Shown: positions 23,057 to 33,898 of the stretch, one piece after another
Layout of the letters: each line of letters begins with the position of its first letter
How positions within the stretch are numbered: the stretch's first letter is position 1
Origin: Incurvaria masculella
Lineage: Eukaryota; Arthropoda; Insecta; Lepidoptera; Incurvariidae
Direction of reading: 5' to 3'
Length of the DNA stretch: 64,000 bases
Assembly (NCBI GenBank): GCA_946894095.1
Contig: OX335644.1
Span: 13,683,595 to 13,747,594 of the forward strand
The notes under the pieces: generated by a model
Databases searched by the model: none
What the model saw: the letters and a program-made list of their open reading frames with translations, nothing else
What the model was told of the DNA's origin: nothing
Program-made: the position numbers and the translations under genes

Positions 23057-26000
23057 ATGTGGTGGCCGCAGATCGTGATGACGATCGTGTGTTTAGTGAA
23101 GGTGACGATGGCAGCTCGCATCCTGGGCGTGTTCCCGACGCCTTCCCTCAGCCACCAGGTGGTGTTCCGCGCGCTCACGCTGGAGCTGGCGCGCCGCGGG
23201 CACGAGCTGGTCGTGCTCACCACGGACCCCGCGCGCCACCACCCCAACATCACGGAGATAGACGCGCACGACGTCTCCTACCGGCTGTGGGACGAGCTAT
23301 TCATGGCCAAGATATATGAAGCCGAACGCAAGGGCGAGCGATCGCTTTTAAACCAGTACCGGTTATTTTATACGGAAGTCGTCCCAGAAATATTTAGTGC
23401 TCAAGTGAACCTTCCGGAAGTGCAAAATTTGATTGTAAACGAAAACTTTGACCTGATACTCGTGGAGAGTTTGGCGCGACCTTTCCACGCAATTCGACAT
23501 AAGATCAAGGCGCCAATAATCGGAGTGAGCTCGCTGGCAGCTTCCATTTTCGCTTATGATGCGATCGGGGTGCCGACTCACCCTATTTATTACCCGGGCA
23601 TTATGAGCACCCAAACCGCAAATTTCACCCTACGCGAGCAAATAGAAGCTGTATTTGTCCATCTTTGCAAGTTGTATTACGGCGAGATTGCACTAGAAAA
23701 GTTAAACAATGTATTGAAAAGAATCTTCGGCAAACATACTCCCAACTTAGCCGATTTTGAAGCGCAGACTGACCAGCTGTTCCTTAATGTAAATCCGATC
23801 TGGGACGGCATAAAACCGACGGCAAATGTTTTATACATGTGGGGAAGTCACTTGCAGCCTGCGAAGGAGCTTCCTTTGGTATATAAATGATAAGATGTAG
23901 GTATACATGACATGTACACCTAAATCTTCTCAATGATAATATAAAATATTTATAAGTTTTTCTGAAATACCGAGCTATCTAATTAAAATCATATTTTAGG
24001 ACTTACAGATGCTCGTAGACAGTTTTACCCGCGGCGCTGTGTACATGAGCCTGGGGACGAACATGAAGTCGACGGAGCTGTCTGAAGACCGACTGAGGGT
24101 ATTCTTGGAGACGTTCCGCCGCCTGCCATACGACGTGCTGTGGAAGTGGGAGGCCGACGAGCTCCCGGGGAAACCTGACAACGTACACATCGCTAAGTGG
24201 CTGCCACAAGCCGACTTGCTGAGTAAGAGATGTGTGTTATAAATGGTCATGATTTATATAAGATTCAATGTAAATCTGAAAGGAAATATTTTTTATGTAG
24301 GTGATTACTGTAATGTCTTCAAAATCAGTAGACCATTTAAGAACGGCCCGTAAGCTATGCTCCCCATACAAACGTAGTTTACTAATAATTTGGAAACCGC
24401 TATTCCAATTAAATTGATATTTAATATCTAATATCAGGTAACAAATATCTGTGTCTGCTAGCTTTTGTTTTTTTGAAAAATCCAAACCGAATGAAATGAA
24501 AGCAAAAAGAAAATCTTAATACTAATTTTGTTTTCTCTATGGTTTGACCCAGAATACATTTACCGAAAAAACAAACGCATGCAGACACAGATATTTGTAG
24601 CCTAATATTAGATACCAAATATCAAGTAAGTTGGAACATTGGTTTTCAAATGATTAGTAAACTACGTTTGTATGGGAGGCGAAATTTTATGGTGCTTACG
24701 GGCCGACCTTAATAAAATATATTTTAAGAAATAATTTCGTTACTGTATGTAGTTACGAAATGAAGTATTCTCCCACCACCAGTAAGAATATTGTTGAAAT
24801 AGCCAAAATCGGCTGTATCTTTACATGCCCGATAGGAAAATTTCAAACTTTGCTTTATCCGCCCGTCCCCGATATAGGCGTCTTTTTTTAGCATTGAAAA
24901 TGCATTTTCGATCGCTTCAGTAGGGTAGATTTAAACGTTTTCAAGAAAAGTGCGATCGCTGGTTCAATTACTAAGATAGAGAAATGGATGGAAATGCGTA
25001 TTATATATAGATATATATAAAAAGCTGTATTTTAGTGCAGCTTTTTCTTCTATCAAAAAAACGGCAATGTGTTGTTACGGTTTCTGTTGGGACTTTTTTC
25101 AAAGAATCTTAAACTTCTCTTAGACTCGAAAACGAACAGTGATATTGAAAAAAAATGCGAAACAAAAAAAAGCGGGTGGGCATATCCGTCACCTCGCAAT
25201 TTAGTAGTGACCACCTAGTAATCCTGGTCAGGAGACTAACATTTTAAATGTTTTCCGAACCCTGGAATGATCCGGATTACTACTGTATAAATTAAATTCT
25301 CATTCAGTGTTTCAGAACTGATCAACGTTCCCATTCCAAAAGTCCACCATCACACCACTTTGGGTGTGATAATTTGAACAAAACGAGAGAATATTATCAA
25401 ATTTGATTTTTCCAAATCTAAAATAAATAATTCTTGCATGTTCCACAACATGTAGCTTCTGCATATTTGAGAACAACACATTTCCGAAGACGAAGGGATA
25501 CCAACCGCCCGCGCCCGAGCCTGCAGTTTGACCAAGCCACGGAATATTTCTGTGGACCGAGCACTAAAATGTATTTGCTTTTTTTTATTGACACCAGGAC
25601 ACCCAAATGTGAAAGTGTTCATCACTCAAGGAGGTCTTCAGTCTACAGACGAGGCGCTCGACGCAGGAGTACCGCTGGTTGGGATTCCTTTTTATGCGGA
25701 TCAAGAAGCTAATGTAGAAAGATACAAGGCACGCGGTGTTGGGGTAACTTTGAGTATCAACACGCTCACCTCTGATCAACTGGAAGATGCTATCAAGTCA
25801 GTCGCACAAGAGGAAAAGTAAGTGGGAAATATGAATACAGCTAAATTAGTAATATTATAAAATGGGGAATATTTGAGTGCAGGGTATTAGTCACTGAAAC
25901 AACTAAATGTGGTTCGTAAACGAATTGATATAATGTGGTAAGGGCGTTTTTCACCTACTGCTGGTAGCTTAATCACCACACATTAGGGGCCTTTCGTAGC

Positions 26001-29000
26001 AGCTTGCAATCAATACCAGTACACGATAATCAATACTTTAGTTATAAACGCCCTTTAAGGTGTCCCTTCCCGGCGGGACTAACTCATTCGCGGACACGGT
26101 ACAAAACCCTGCTATTGCGCTCTGGGACCTTCTATGTTTCAAAGAAAAAGACAGGCTCCGTGATGAGGCGGATGCGACATGTCTACAAAGCAGACAATGC
26201 GCATAGTCTTTGATTTGGTAATATTTACGAACATTTTAATTACAAAACGACTTCTAGCTAAAAGTAAACCACGACCGCAGTAGTAAAAAATCTAACAAAA
26301 ACTAAATTGATTATAATTTTTCATAAAACAAGCTATGTCTGATGACTAATCTTTTTATGAAAATCTATTGATTTTATCGTTGAGTAACCCAGCTCCAAAG
26401 TTATTGTATAAAACACGCGAAAAATCCGAACCTTATAACTTAGAAACCAAACACAATTGTACAATGCCAACGGTCATCAGACATCTAGTTTGATCAAATA
26501 AAGTTATTTTGAGAAAAATTTAGGATGTATGACAAGAAATATGGGCGTGATCTTCTTTCCCCGTTTGTATGGCGATTAAAATAAATCGGCAGTTGGTGAA
26601 AACCAGGCTAAGTCTTTATTTGTTGTTTTATGCACGCGTTAAAACGTTAATTCCACAGCAGTGACTCCACAGGGGCAATGAACATATTCATAGTCGATCT
26701 GCATGACTAGGATAATACGTAAAACTAAATCCTTAATACGGCGAATCTTATTTTTACTCGAAAAATTGACTAGAAGATATATGTTTTTGGGATAAGCCCG
26801 CCTTTGTGCCATTCATATCAAGTTTTTCTTTTTTTATGCAACTGGACATGGACAGCTTATACCCCACCAACCATCATAATATTATTCTCAACACCGCGCA
26901 TTCCCAGAAAATAGGTACCATGCCAGGACCTTCCCTTTATAAGCACTGCACTGGGTCTGGGGGACTAAACCGAAAATACGGACAGTTTTTAGGGTTCCGT
27001 ACCCAATGGGTGAAAACGGAACCCTATTACTAAGCCTACGCTGTCCGTCTGTCACAGGGCTGTATCTCAGTAACCGTAACAGGTAGACAGCTTAAATTTT
27101 CACAGAGTGTATATTTATTTTGCCGCTATAACAACAAATAGGTAAGATTAAAAAATAATTAAAATTAAAGGGGGCTCCCATACAAAAAACGTGTTTTTTT
27201 TTTTACGATGGTACGGAACCCTTCGTGTGCGAGTCCGACTCGCACTTGGCCGGTTTTTTATTGCCGGTTGACCATCCTTTCATCAAATTCACCTAGTATG
27301 GGCAGGGAACGGCGGATCCCGGGGTCATTCTGGACTGGGTCTGATGGACTAACCCACCAGGTTTGGAGCAGTCATTGGGCTCATATTACCCTCACTGGAT
27401 GAACGGAGCGGGCATCGAACCAATGGCCTGTAGCTGGAAAGTATGTCTTCGTCTCTGGAAAGTACGAGCCTTATATTTGTGTTAATATTTATTGTGGCGT
27501 ACTAAGCAATTTCTTTATTTTGCATCTGTTTAAAAAAAATCGTCGTTGTGATGCGTTGGAAACTAGCGGATTCGGTGTGCGAGATGCAGAGACTGCTAGG
27601 GACTTTAGAGACCTTAGGGATAAGAGGATGTTAGCGGGCTTCGAGAGAGTACGGTTGTGTGCAGGTATCGCGCGGCGGTGCAGCGCGTGGCGCGGCTGCT
27701 GGCGGACGAGGGCGTGGCGAGCGGCGTGGTGGAGTCACTGCATGTAGTGATAGTACGGTTGAGTGCAGGTACCGCGCGGCGGTGCAGCGCATGGCGCGGC
27801 TGCTGGCGGATGAGGGCGTGGCTAGCGTCGTGGTGGAGTCACTGCATGTAGTGATAGTACGGTTGAGTGCAGGTACCGCGCGGCGGTGCAGCGCATGGCG
27901 CGGCTGCTGGCGGATGAGGGCGTGGCTAGCGTCGTGGTGGAGTCACTGCATGTAGTGATAGTACGGTTGTGTGCAGGTCCCGCCGGGCGGTGTAGCGCAT
28001 GGCGCGGCTGCTGGCGGATGAGGGCGTGGCTAGCGTCGTGGTGGAGTCACTGCATGTAGTGATAGTACGGTTGTGTGCAGGTCCCGCCGGGCGGTGTAGC
28101 GCATGGCGCGGCTGCTGGCGGATGAGGGCGTGGCTAGCGTCGTGGTGGAGTCACTGCATGTAGTGATAGTACGGTTGTGTGCAGGTCCCGCCGGGCGGTG
28201 TAGCGCATGGCGCGGCTGCTGGCGGATGAGGGCGTGGCTAGCGTCGTGGTGGAGTCACTGCATGTAGTGATAGTACGGTTGTGTGCAGGTCCCGCCGGGC
28301 GGTGTAGCGCATGGCGCGGCTGCTGGCGGATGAGGGCGTGGCTAGCGTCGTGGTGGAGTCACTGCATGTAGTGATAGTACGGTTGTGTGCAGGTCCCGCC
28401 GGGCGGTGTAGCGCATGGCGCGGCTGCTGGCGGATGAGGGCGTGGCTAGCGTCGTGGTGGAGTCACTGCATGTAGTGATAGTACGGTTGTGTGCAGGTCC
28501 CGCCGGGCGGTGTAGCGCATGGCGCGGCTGCTGGCGGATGAGGGCGTGGCTAGCGTCGTGGTGGAGTCACTGCATGTAGTGATAGTACGGTTGTGTGCAG
28601 GTCCCGCCGGGCGGTGTAGCGCATGGCGCGGCTGCTGGCGGATGAGGGCGTGGCTAGCGTCGTGGTGGAGTCACTGCATGTAGTGATAGTACGGTTGTGT
28701 GCAGGTCCCGCCGGGCGGTGTAGCGCATGGCGCGGCTGCTGGCGGATGAGGGCGTGGCTAGCGTCGTGGTGGAGTCACTGCATGTAGTGATAGTACGGTT
28801 GTGTGCAGGTCCCGCCGGGCGGTGTAGCGCATGGCGCGGCTGCTGGCGGATGAGGGCGTGGCTAGCGTCGTGGTGGAGTCACTGCATGTAGTGATAGTAC
28901 GGTTGTGTACAGGTACCGCGCGGCGGTGCAGCGCATGGCGCGGCTGCTGGCGGATGAGGGCGTGGCGGGCGGCGTGGAGCGAGCGGCGTGGTGGGTGGAG

Positions 29001-29171
29001 TACGTGATCCGGCACGGCGGCGCGCAGCACCTGCGCTCGCCGGCAGCAGGAGTCTCCGCAGCCGAGTACTTCATGCTAGACGTTGCAGCGTCTCTTGCAT
29101 TCGCCGCTTCCTTTGGGTTTTTTCTCTTCGTGGGAGCTGTCTACTTTTTTGTTTCCAAAACCACAAAATAA
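23057..29171 (+). CDS. UDP-glycosyltransferase, gene 2 (four exons)
   Basis: Join 23057..23878, 24000..24222, 25598..25817, 28913..29171; 507 residues, intron phases 0, 1, 2, identical in plan to gene 1 upstream. Signal peptide about 1-19; catalytic His in SHQVVFRAL (H33) with Asp near D132 (NFDLILVES); exon 2 VYMSLGTNMKS and WKWEADELPGKPDN; exon 3 UGT signature (FITQGGLQSTDEALDAGVPL, VGIPFYADQEANVERY); exon 4 VEYVIRHGGAQHLRSP and a C-terminal membrane anchor ending SKTTK. Predicted role is sugar conjugation of small molecules in the ER lumen. Intron 1 is only 121 bp; intron 3 (3.1 kb) contains repeats and the exon-derived tandem array at 27661-28908. A poly(A) signal overlaps the stop (aataaaataaat). 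The C-terminal half of exon 1 differs clearly from gene 1, implying different acceptor specificity. Confidence 0.93.
24338..24711. mobile_element. Palindromic TTAA-type MITE family 1, copy 3
   Basis: In intron 2 of UGT gene 2, about 115 bp after the donor. Left: ttaagaacggcccgtaagct, atgctccccatacaaacgta. Right arm in reverse complement: atgattagtaaactacgttt, gtatgggagg, ttacgggccgacctta. Both ends abut ttaa. Same family as at 4877 and 5486. Confidence 0.85.
24712..25597. other. UGT gene 2, rest of intron 2
   Basis: AT-rich intron sequence without a supported exon. The acceptor before exon 3 is gacaccag. Confidence 0.4.
26815..26965 (+). repeat. Dispersed family B, copy (intron 3 of UGT gene 2)
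   Basis: tttatgcaactggacatgga ... accatgccaggaccttccct ttataagcac. The family consensus, best seen at 63800-64000, is tgccatgccaggaccttccc, ttatgagcacggctacattg, then gacaatttttcattgcc. Other pieces lie at 15065, 42780-42935, 49385-49450 and 55905-56060. Non-coding; may be SINE-like. Confidence 0.6.
26990..27258 (+). repeat. Dispersed family C, copy 1
   Basis: agggttccgtacccaatggg ... cagggctgtatctcagtaac ... gggggctcccatacaaaaaa ... gtgcgagtccgactcgcact tggccggtttt. Further copies in reverse orientation at 29763-30107, 42200-42442 and 53265-53563. No ORF. A very common repeat in lepidopteran DNA. Confidence 0.8.
27661..28908 (+). repeat. 104-bp tandem array (12 units) copied from the UGT exon 4 acceptor region
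   Basis: gcag-gt junctions recur at 27661, 27765, 27869, 27973 and every 104 bp to 28805; the thirteenth, at 28909, is the true exon 4 of UGT gene 2. Each unit holds a splice acceptor, about 60 bp of exon 4 coding sequence (gcatggcgcggctgctggcg gatgagggcgtggc) and a spacer (ctgcatgtagtgatagtacg). Units 1-3 keep the exon start gtaccgcgcggcggtgcag (unit 1 has one change); units 4-12 instead read gtcccgccgggcggtgtag, which puts a stop codon six codons after the junction. Units 4-12 look identical by eye. 104 is not a multiple of three. Confidence 0.95.
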
Positions 29172-29762
29172 TAAAATAAATATTCAGTAATGTTCTCATA
29201 TTTTAATTAATTCAAACACCTACTACACCTACATTCATGCATACTTTCCTTGAGGCAAGATTGCGAAATGAGTTTATGGATAGATTCCGCAATAACTGGC
29301 CACTCGAAAGAAGATATAGTGAAGGGAATTATAAAGGGTATGTTGCGGTCGTTTTAACATGTAAAGCAAATAAGTGACAAAAAAATTTAAAAAATTTTTT
29401 TTAAAGAGTACTTTTATTGCCGAGCGGTCTAGATAACGACAGTTCTTAGAAATCTGTGCTCAGGAATCAGCAATATTTAAGTCAGAAAACCGCTTTTATA
29501 GCGGTTGTCAAAGCTATTTTCTCGACGAAAATATTCCGGAGCACGGTATTTCAATGATTCAAGCTGCAAAAATTCAAGCACGGAATTTCAAACATAGGCT
29601 TACAGATCGACTTAGTTCATTTCAAAATTTCAAGCACATATCACTTGTAATCGTAGAGCATTTATGTCTGTAGAGGACGCATGAGAAGTACGCTGTGATC
29701 ATGAACAAAAAAAAAAAATAGGGTAAGCCGTCCAGACAATGAACATCCCCCAGTAAATGAAC
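29172..29762. other. 3' flank of UGT gene 2
   Basis: AT-rich; no exon seen. Confidence 0.4.
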
Positions 29763-30107
29763 AAAAAACCGGCCAAGTGCGAGTCGGACTCGCACACGAA
29801 GGGTTCCGTACCATCGTAAAAAAAAACAAAAAAAAACACGTTTTTTGTATGGGAGCCCCCTTTAATATTAATTATTTTTTAATCTTACCTATTTGTTGTT
29901 CTAGCGGCAAAATAAATACACACTCTGTGAACATTTCAGCTGTCTACCTGTTACGGTTACTGAGATACAGCCCTGTGACAGACGGACAGACAGACGGACG
30001 GACGGACGGACGGACGGACTGACGGTCGGACGGACGGACGGACGGACGGACAGCGGAGGCTTAGTAATAGGGTTCCGTTTTCACCCTTTGGGTACGGAAC
30101 CCTAAAA
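29763..30107 (-). repeat. Dispersed family C, copy 2, with expanded (GGAC)n
   Basis: Begins aaaaaaccggccaagtgcga and ends ggtacggaaccctaaaaa. The internal gacggacagacagacggacg run is expanded to roughly 80 bp of GGAC-like tetranucleotides, compared with about 20 bp in the copy at 53265. Confidence 0.8.
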
Positions 30108-30865
30108 AGCATACTTTCTTTTAAAATAAGAAAACGGTATATTTTTAATATTTTATGGATAGATTACGCAATAACTACTAAACTAAATATTGTGGTATAT
30201 TTTTACTGAACCGGTTTTTTTTGCCAGGTTAATAACATTATTTTCTTTATAATGGTAAAACTCTCTGCATCTGTCATCTATGAGTAGCCGCATTGGAGTA
30301 TCCTAAAAAGCATATGTGACAGTTTGTATGGAAAAAATAGATCTCAGTTAAGAACCATGTGTTTTTGTTGATAGCTTAGGGACAATGTTTGATGCAAAAA
30401 TAATGAAATTAATCATCCTTTTAGTAAAACAAGGCCAAATTAAAACTCGTTTCGGTTACATTTATAGCGGTCTGGAGTAAATTACTGAGTGTTCCATAAC
30501 TAGTCCACGAAAATATCTAAATCCAATGAATGAAATGGGTGTTCATTTACTGGTACCTCTTCAATTTTGAAAATTTTAGATCATTACGCCTTCTAATAAT
30601 TGCAAGAAGGGCGGTTTTTAAGGATACGTATACAAAATGATTCCGGATTTTGGGTCAGTGTTGGAACAATCATGTTCTTTTATTAGTGCACAAAATCTAG
30701 TGAATTTGCGTTTTACAATGTTGTGTTCATTAACTGGTTTTTGTATTCCAATGAATGAACTTATATTTTTCAATTACGTTCGTTTACATATTTAACTAAA
30801 TCAGTGAATGTACAAAGAAGATTTTTAACATTTATTCAGAATCTATAAAATGTCAACAGATAGGG
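30108..30865. other. Gene-free spacer
   Basis: AT-rich DNA containing several near-repeats of a gttcattnactgg phrase (30540, 30725), also found at 40570-40630. No gene. Confidence 0.35.
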
Positions 30866-31590
30866 AGTCAGTCAGTCAGTCAGTCAGTTAGTCAGCGTGT
30901 TTGCGTCCACTGCTGGACATACGCCTTTTCAATTTTTCTCCAGTCCTCCCGGCCCTCAGCGGTACGGAACCACTGCTTTCCGCCGACGCACTTGATGTCG
31001 TCGTCCCACCTGGCGGGTGGTCTTTCCACACTGCGTTTTTCTGTCCACGGCCGCCCGTGTAGGACACGGTTACTCCAACGGGAGTCGTCTCTTTGGCTGA
31101 CTTGGCCAGCCCACAGCTACTTGAGCTTAGCCACCCGGCTAGTCATCTTCGCTTCGCCGATGACATTGGTCTTCTGTCGAATTCCCGAGTTCAGCTTCAG
31201 ACCATTCTGCAAGACCTTTATAAAGCATCGATAAAGTTAGGTTTGAAGATGAACCGGGAGAAAACCAAGGCCATGGCGACCGAGGGTATGACGGGAGGAC
31301 AAATCGCTATTTATTTATTTATTTATTTATTTATTTCTATCTTTCTATTTTTATTTCTTATATTCTCTTATTTCTAGCTATCGACGTAGCAGCCAAATTC
31401 TGCGGCTTGGTAGACAAGGTCTGACTAAGGAGGTCGAGAGACAAATTCAACTGGGTTGGGCTGCCTTCGGAAAGCTTAAATGTGCTCTGAAGTCTTCCTT
31501 CCGCAAAATTTAAAGACCAAAATAAATGACCAGTGCGTCCTCGCGGTTATGGCAGAAAGGGTGAAACCACATTAAATAAAACAAGGAAAT
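30866..31590 (+). pseudogene. RTE-type LINE reverse-transcriptase remnant with microsatellites
   Basis: Starts with (GTCA)n, then a block (gtccactgctggacatacgc) that recurs in reverse complement at 58860-59030. From 31140 one frame reads LRFADDIGLLSNS and LYKASIKLGLKMNREKTKAM, the catalytic FADD block and following helix of RTE-clade ORF2. A (TTTA)n run near 31310-31340 interrupts it, then IQLGWAAFGKLKCALKSS and broken QCVLAVMAERV follow, as in the RTE thumb. Frames and stops are broken; not active. Confidence 0.8.
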
Positions 31591-31611
31591 ATTATACCAA
31601 AATGCACACAC

Positions 31612-31925
31612 AATAAACTTGCAAGAAGAAGAAGCAGAACTTTCAAAATAGATTGTTAATGAAGCAAAACTAGGCTTTCCTATACACCCAGATGATATGT
31701 TCATATGATACCGATGAAAACGTTTTGAATAGCAATAATCGAGAAACTAAATTTAAAAACCACCGACCTGGGGAAAAGTGGCTGTTCTTCAAACGACATC
31801 CCGAAATTATGAACAAGACCCCCGAACAAATGCTGAAATTATATCAAAAGCTAGAGCTGCCACCACTAAGGAAGGAATGAGGAAATTGTTTGTTAAATTA
31901 GACGAATTCTTAATGGAAGAAAGTG
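31612..31925 (+). pseudogene. pogo/CENP-B-type transposase N-terminal remnant
   Basis: Readable pieces: EEEAELSK, NEAKLGFPIHPDDMF, NNRETKFKNHRPGEKWLFFK, RHPEIMNKTPEQ, and in another frame KARAATTKEGMRKLFVKLDE. This order matches the CENP-B-type helix-turn-helix of pogo-like transposases (KLGFP, GKEWLxxFxxRHP, RTPE, ARA). At least two frameshifts and in-frame stops. No catalytic DDE domain follows. Confidence 0.75.
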
Positions 31926-32338
31926 CTTTGCATATTTTTTATTGTTTATTGTTTATTCATCATCATCATTTAACACGGATGAGACCGTTGTTATTTGTCT
32001 TACTACAGGAACAATTTAAGGACCTAAAAACTACAAAAACACTTAGAGTCGATAACTATCCTCTGCACATTTTCCGCAATCGGTAACAGTGAACCACCCT
32101 TTGTGGTGTATCTTTATAAGAGTATGCTTCCAGGCAAAGGAAATAAATTTCCCGCTTCTTGGTTCATAGGTAGATCGGATATCGGGCGGCGGTGTCAACA
32201 ACGTTTTTTGTCTACATACAAACTGTATTACAGCGTTACTCTTTTTAGATGGCCACAATCTTATATAAAACGAGATTTTTTTTAAAAACAAGACCTAGAG
32301 AAAAACGAAAAAGAAGGGAAGAGTATAAATTAGAAACG
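31926..32338. other. Spacer before the LTR element
   Basis: AT-rich with no supported gene. The last four bases (aacg) are the left copy of the LTR element target duplication. Confidence 0.45.
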
Positions 32339-33356
32339 TGTTACATAGCAGATCTAAAGATCTGCTGTAACAATATTTCTTTCCCATTTACGAGATATGC
32401 TAACAATAAAGTACGCGCAAGCGAAGTACGGTCACCTAGAGTGTGCCTCGCTTGTCGCATCGGGTTTATTCATATCTCAATAGCTTAGATAAAAGAATAA
32501 AGCATAAAGACACTTTAACAATTTAATTTTTAATTTTTGATTATTAATGCCGTTAACAAAACATCTTAAAGTTGTCTTTGTCAAAAGAATAATATATTAG
32601 AACGTGTGTCGATGGCGGGAAGCTAGCCGCAAGCGACAAAACGTCAGAGGATTGAGGGTTTTTTCTTTTGCTTCAGCGGCGGCGACGAGAGCTTCCTCAC
32701 ATAATAATTTTGTTATCATTAATTGTCATTCGACGATTGTATTTCACTCGAAGCCTCGTAGCTTCGAGCGTACATCCTCCACAGCTGTGGGTAAGGACTT
32801 CATTAATCACCTAACCTAACCTCGCCGATCATAGGGCCGCTTCACGGCGTTGAACCCCGGCTCACATAAATCTTGATCGCAGAGTCTGGTACGGGGCAGC
32901 GTATCGCGACGACGTTGCGAGCGGCCGTTCGTAGGAGTGGCCTGTAGCCACCCACGCCCAGCCGACTCGTCCGGCATCGGGAACGAGATCCGTCTCGACG
33001 CCTCGCCCGACGCCTCGTTGCGACGGTAGCGCACACCACATCGCACGGCGCTTCAGCTGGCCTTCCATCCGGAGGTCCACACGGAGACACCAAACGGACC
33101 CCAGCTAAGTGTTGCAAATTTAAAGTGACGGTGACCTACCTACCCTCAACAGACAATGAAATTAAAGGCGCCCAACCCATCGATTTTCTAAAGGACCCTA
33201 AGTGTTTTCGTGTCTTTATATTGTGTGTCCAGAGGTCTCGGGTGATACTGCCTTAGAACCAGAGCTAGCCGTGTCAAAGTAAGGACACTTGTAATAAACC
33301 ATTTTTCTCAATCAAATGAAATTTTATTTCCTTCCTGGGAAAAAGCAAGTGTAACA
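32339..33356 (+). repeat. 5' LTR
   Basis: TG...CA ends within short inverted repeats tgttac/gtaaca. The first 40 bp form an additional palindrome (agcagatctaaagatctgct). An aataaa-type signal (gtaataaacca) near 33291 could serve polyadenylation. LTR open frames of 70-90 codons on both strands are the same in both LTRs and show no protein signature. Confidence 0.95.
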
Positions 33357-33376
33357 CTGGCGCCCAACGTGGGGCC
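33357..33376 (+). other. Putative tRNA primer-binding site
   Basis: Directly after the 5' LTR: ctggcgcccaacgtggggcc. The tggcgcc start is the usual primer-binding form in retroelements (complement of a tRNA 3' end with CCA). The tRNA is not identified. Confidence 0.75.
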
Positions 33377-33898
33377 GCTAGGCAGATCCCTGAGGCCTCC
33401 GAGAAATATTGAAAATCGTGCATACCCGCGTGGGGACGGGATTAGAGACCGTGATCTCCACAGGTCCGCCAGCACCTCTCTGTACGAACCCGAGTAAAGG
33501 CTGGGACTGCAGAATCACCTCTGGACTCTGAAAAAGTTGTCCGAGGCGAGGAAGCGAAGAAACAGGTGGGCGCTCGCGGAAACAAATTATTTAAATACTT
33601 TTAATTCAATTAACGTTTTTTTTAGTTTCCACGAGCGCGTTACGTTTGTTTTATATACATTTTAAATTTTAATTTCATGATAACTAGCTACCTTCAGTCA
33701 ATTAATTTTAGTTGTTGTACAACAAATATTTAAGGTGTCGAGTATATTTTTAATATTGCCTTTTGAATATTCGTAGTTCACAGACAATCAGTTGCACCTA
33801 GGTGTCAACACTTTTACCTTCGATACCCATATAGTATAGTAACTGATAGGTAGGTAGTAAGCTCAAGTCAATCTTTTGTAAAGGTTCTCGTCGTCGCC

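Noticed and set aside
27661..28908. CRISPR-like look of a regular array
   Set aside because: The units are contiguous 104-bp copies of a UGT exon border without variable spacers, in a eukaryotic intron. This is a minisatellite.
32805..32822. cctaacctaacct resembling the insect telomere repeat
   Set aside because: Only two and a half units, and present in both LTRs at the same place; part of the LTR, not telomeric DNA.
32816..33117. Minus-strand ORFs of 72-91 codons in the LTRs
   Set aside because: Same frames in both LTRs simply because the LTRs are identical; no known function and no start or promoter context.
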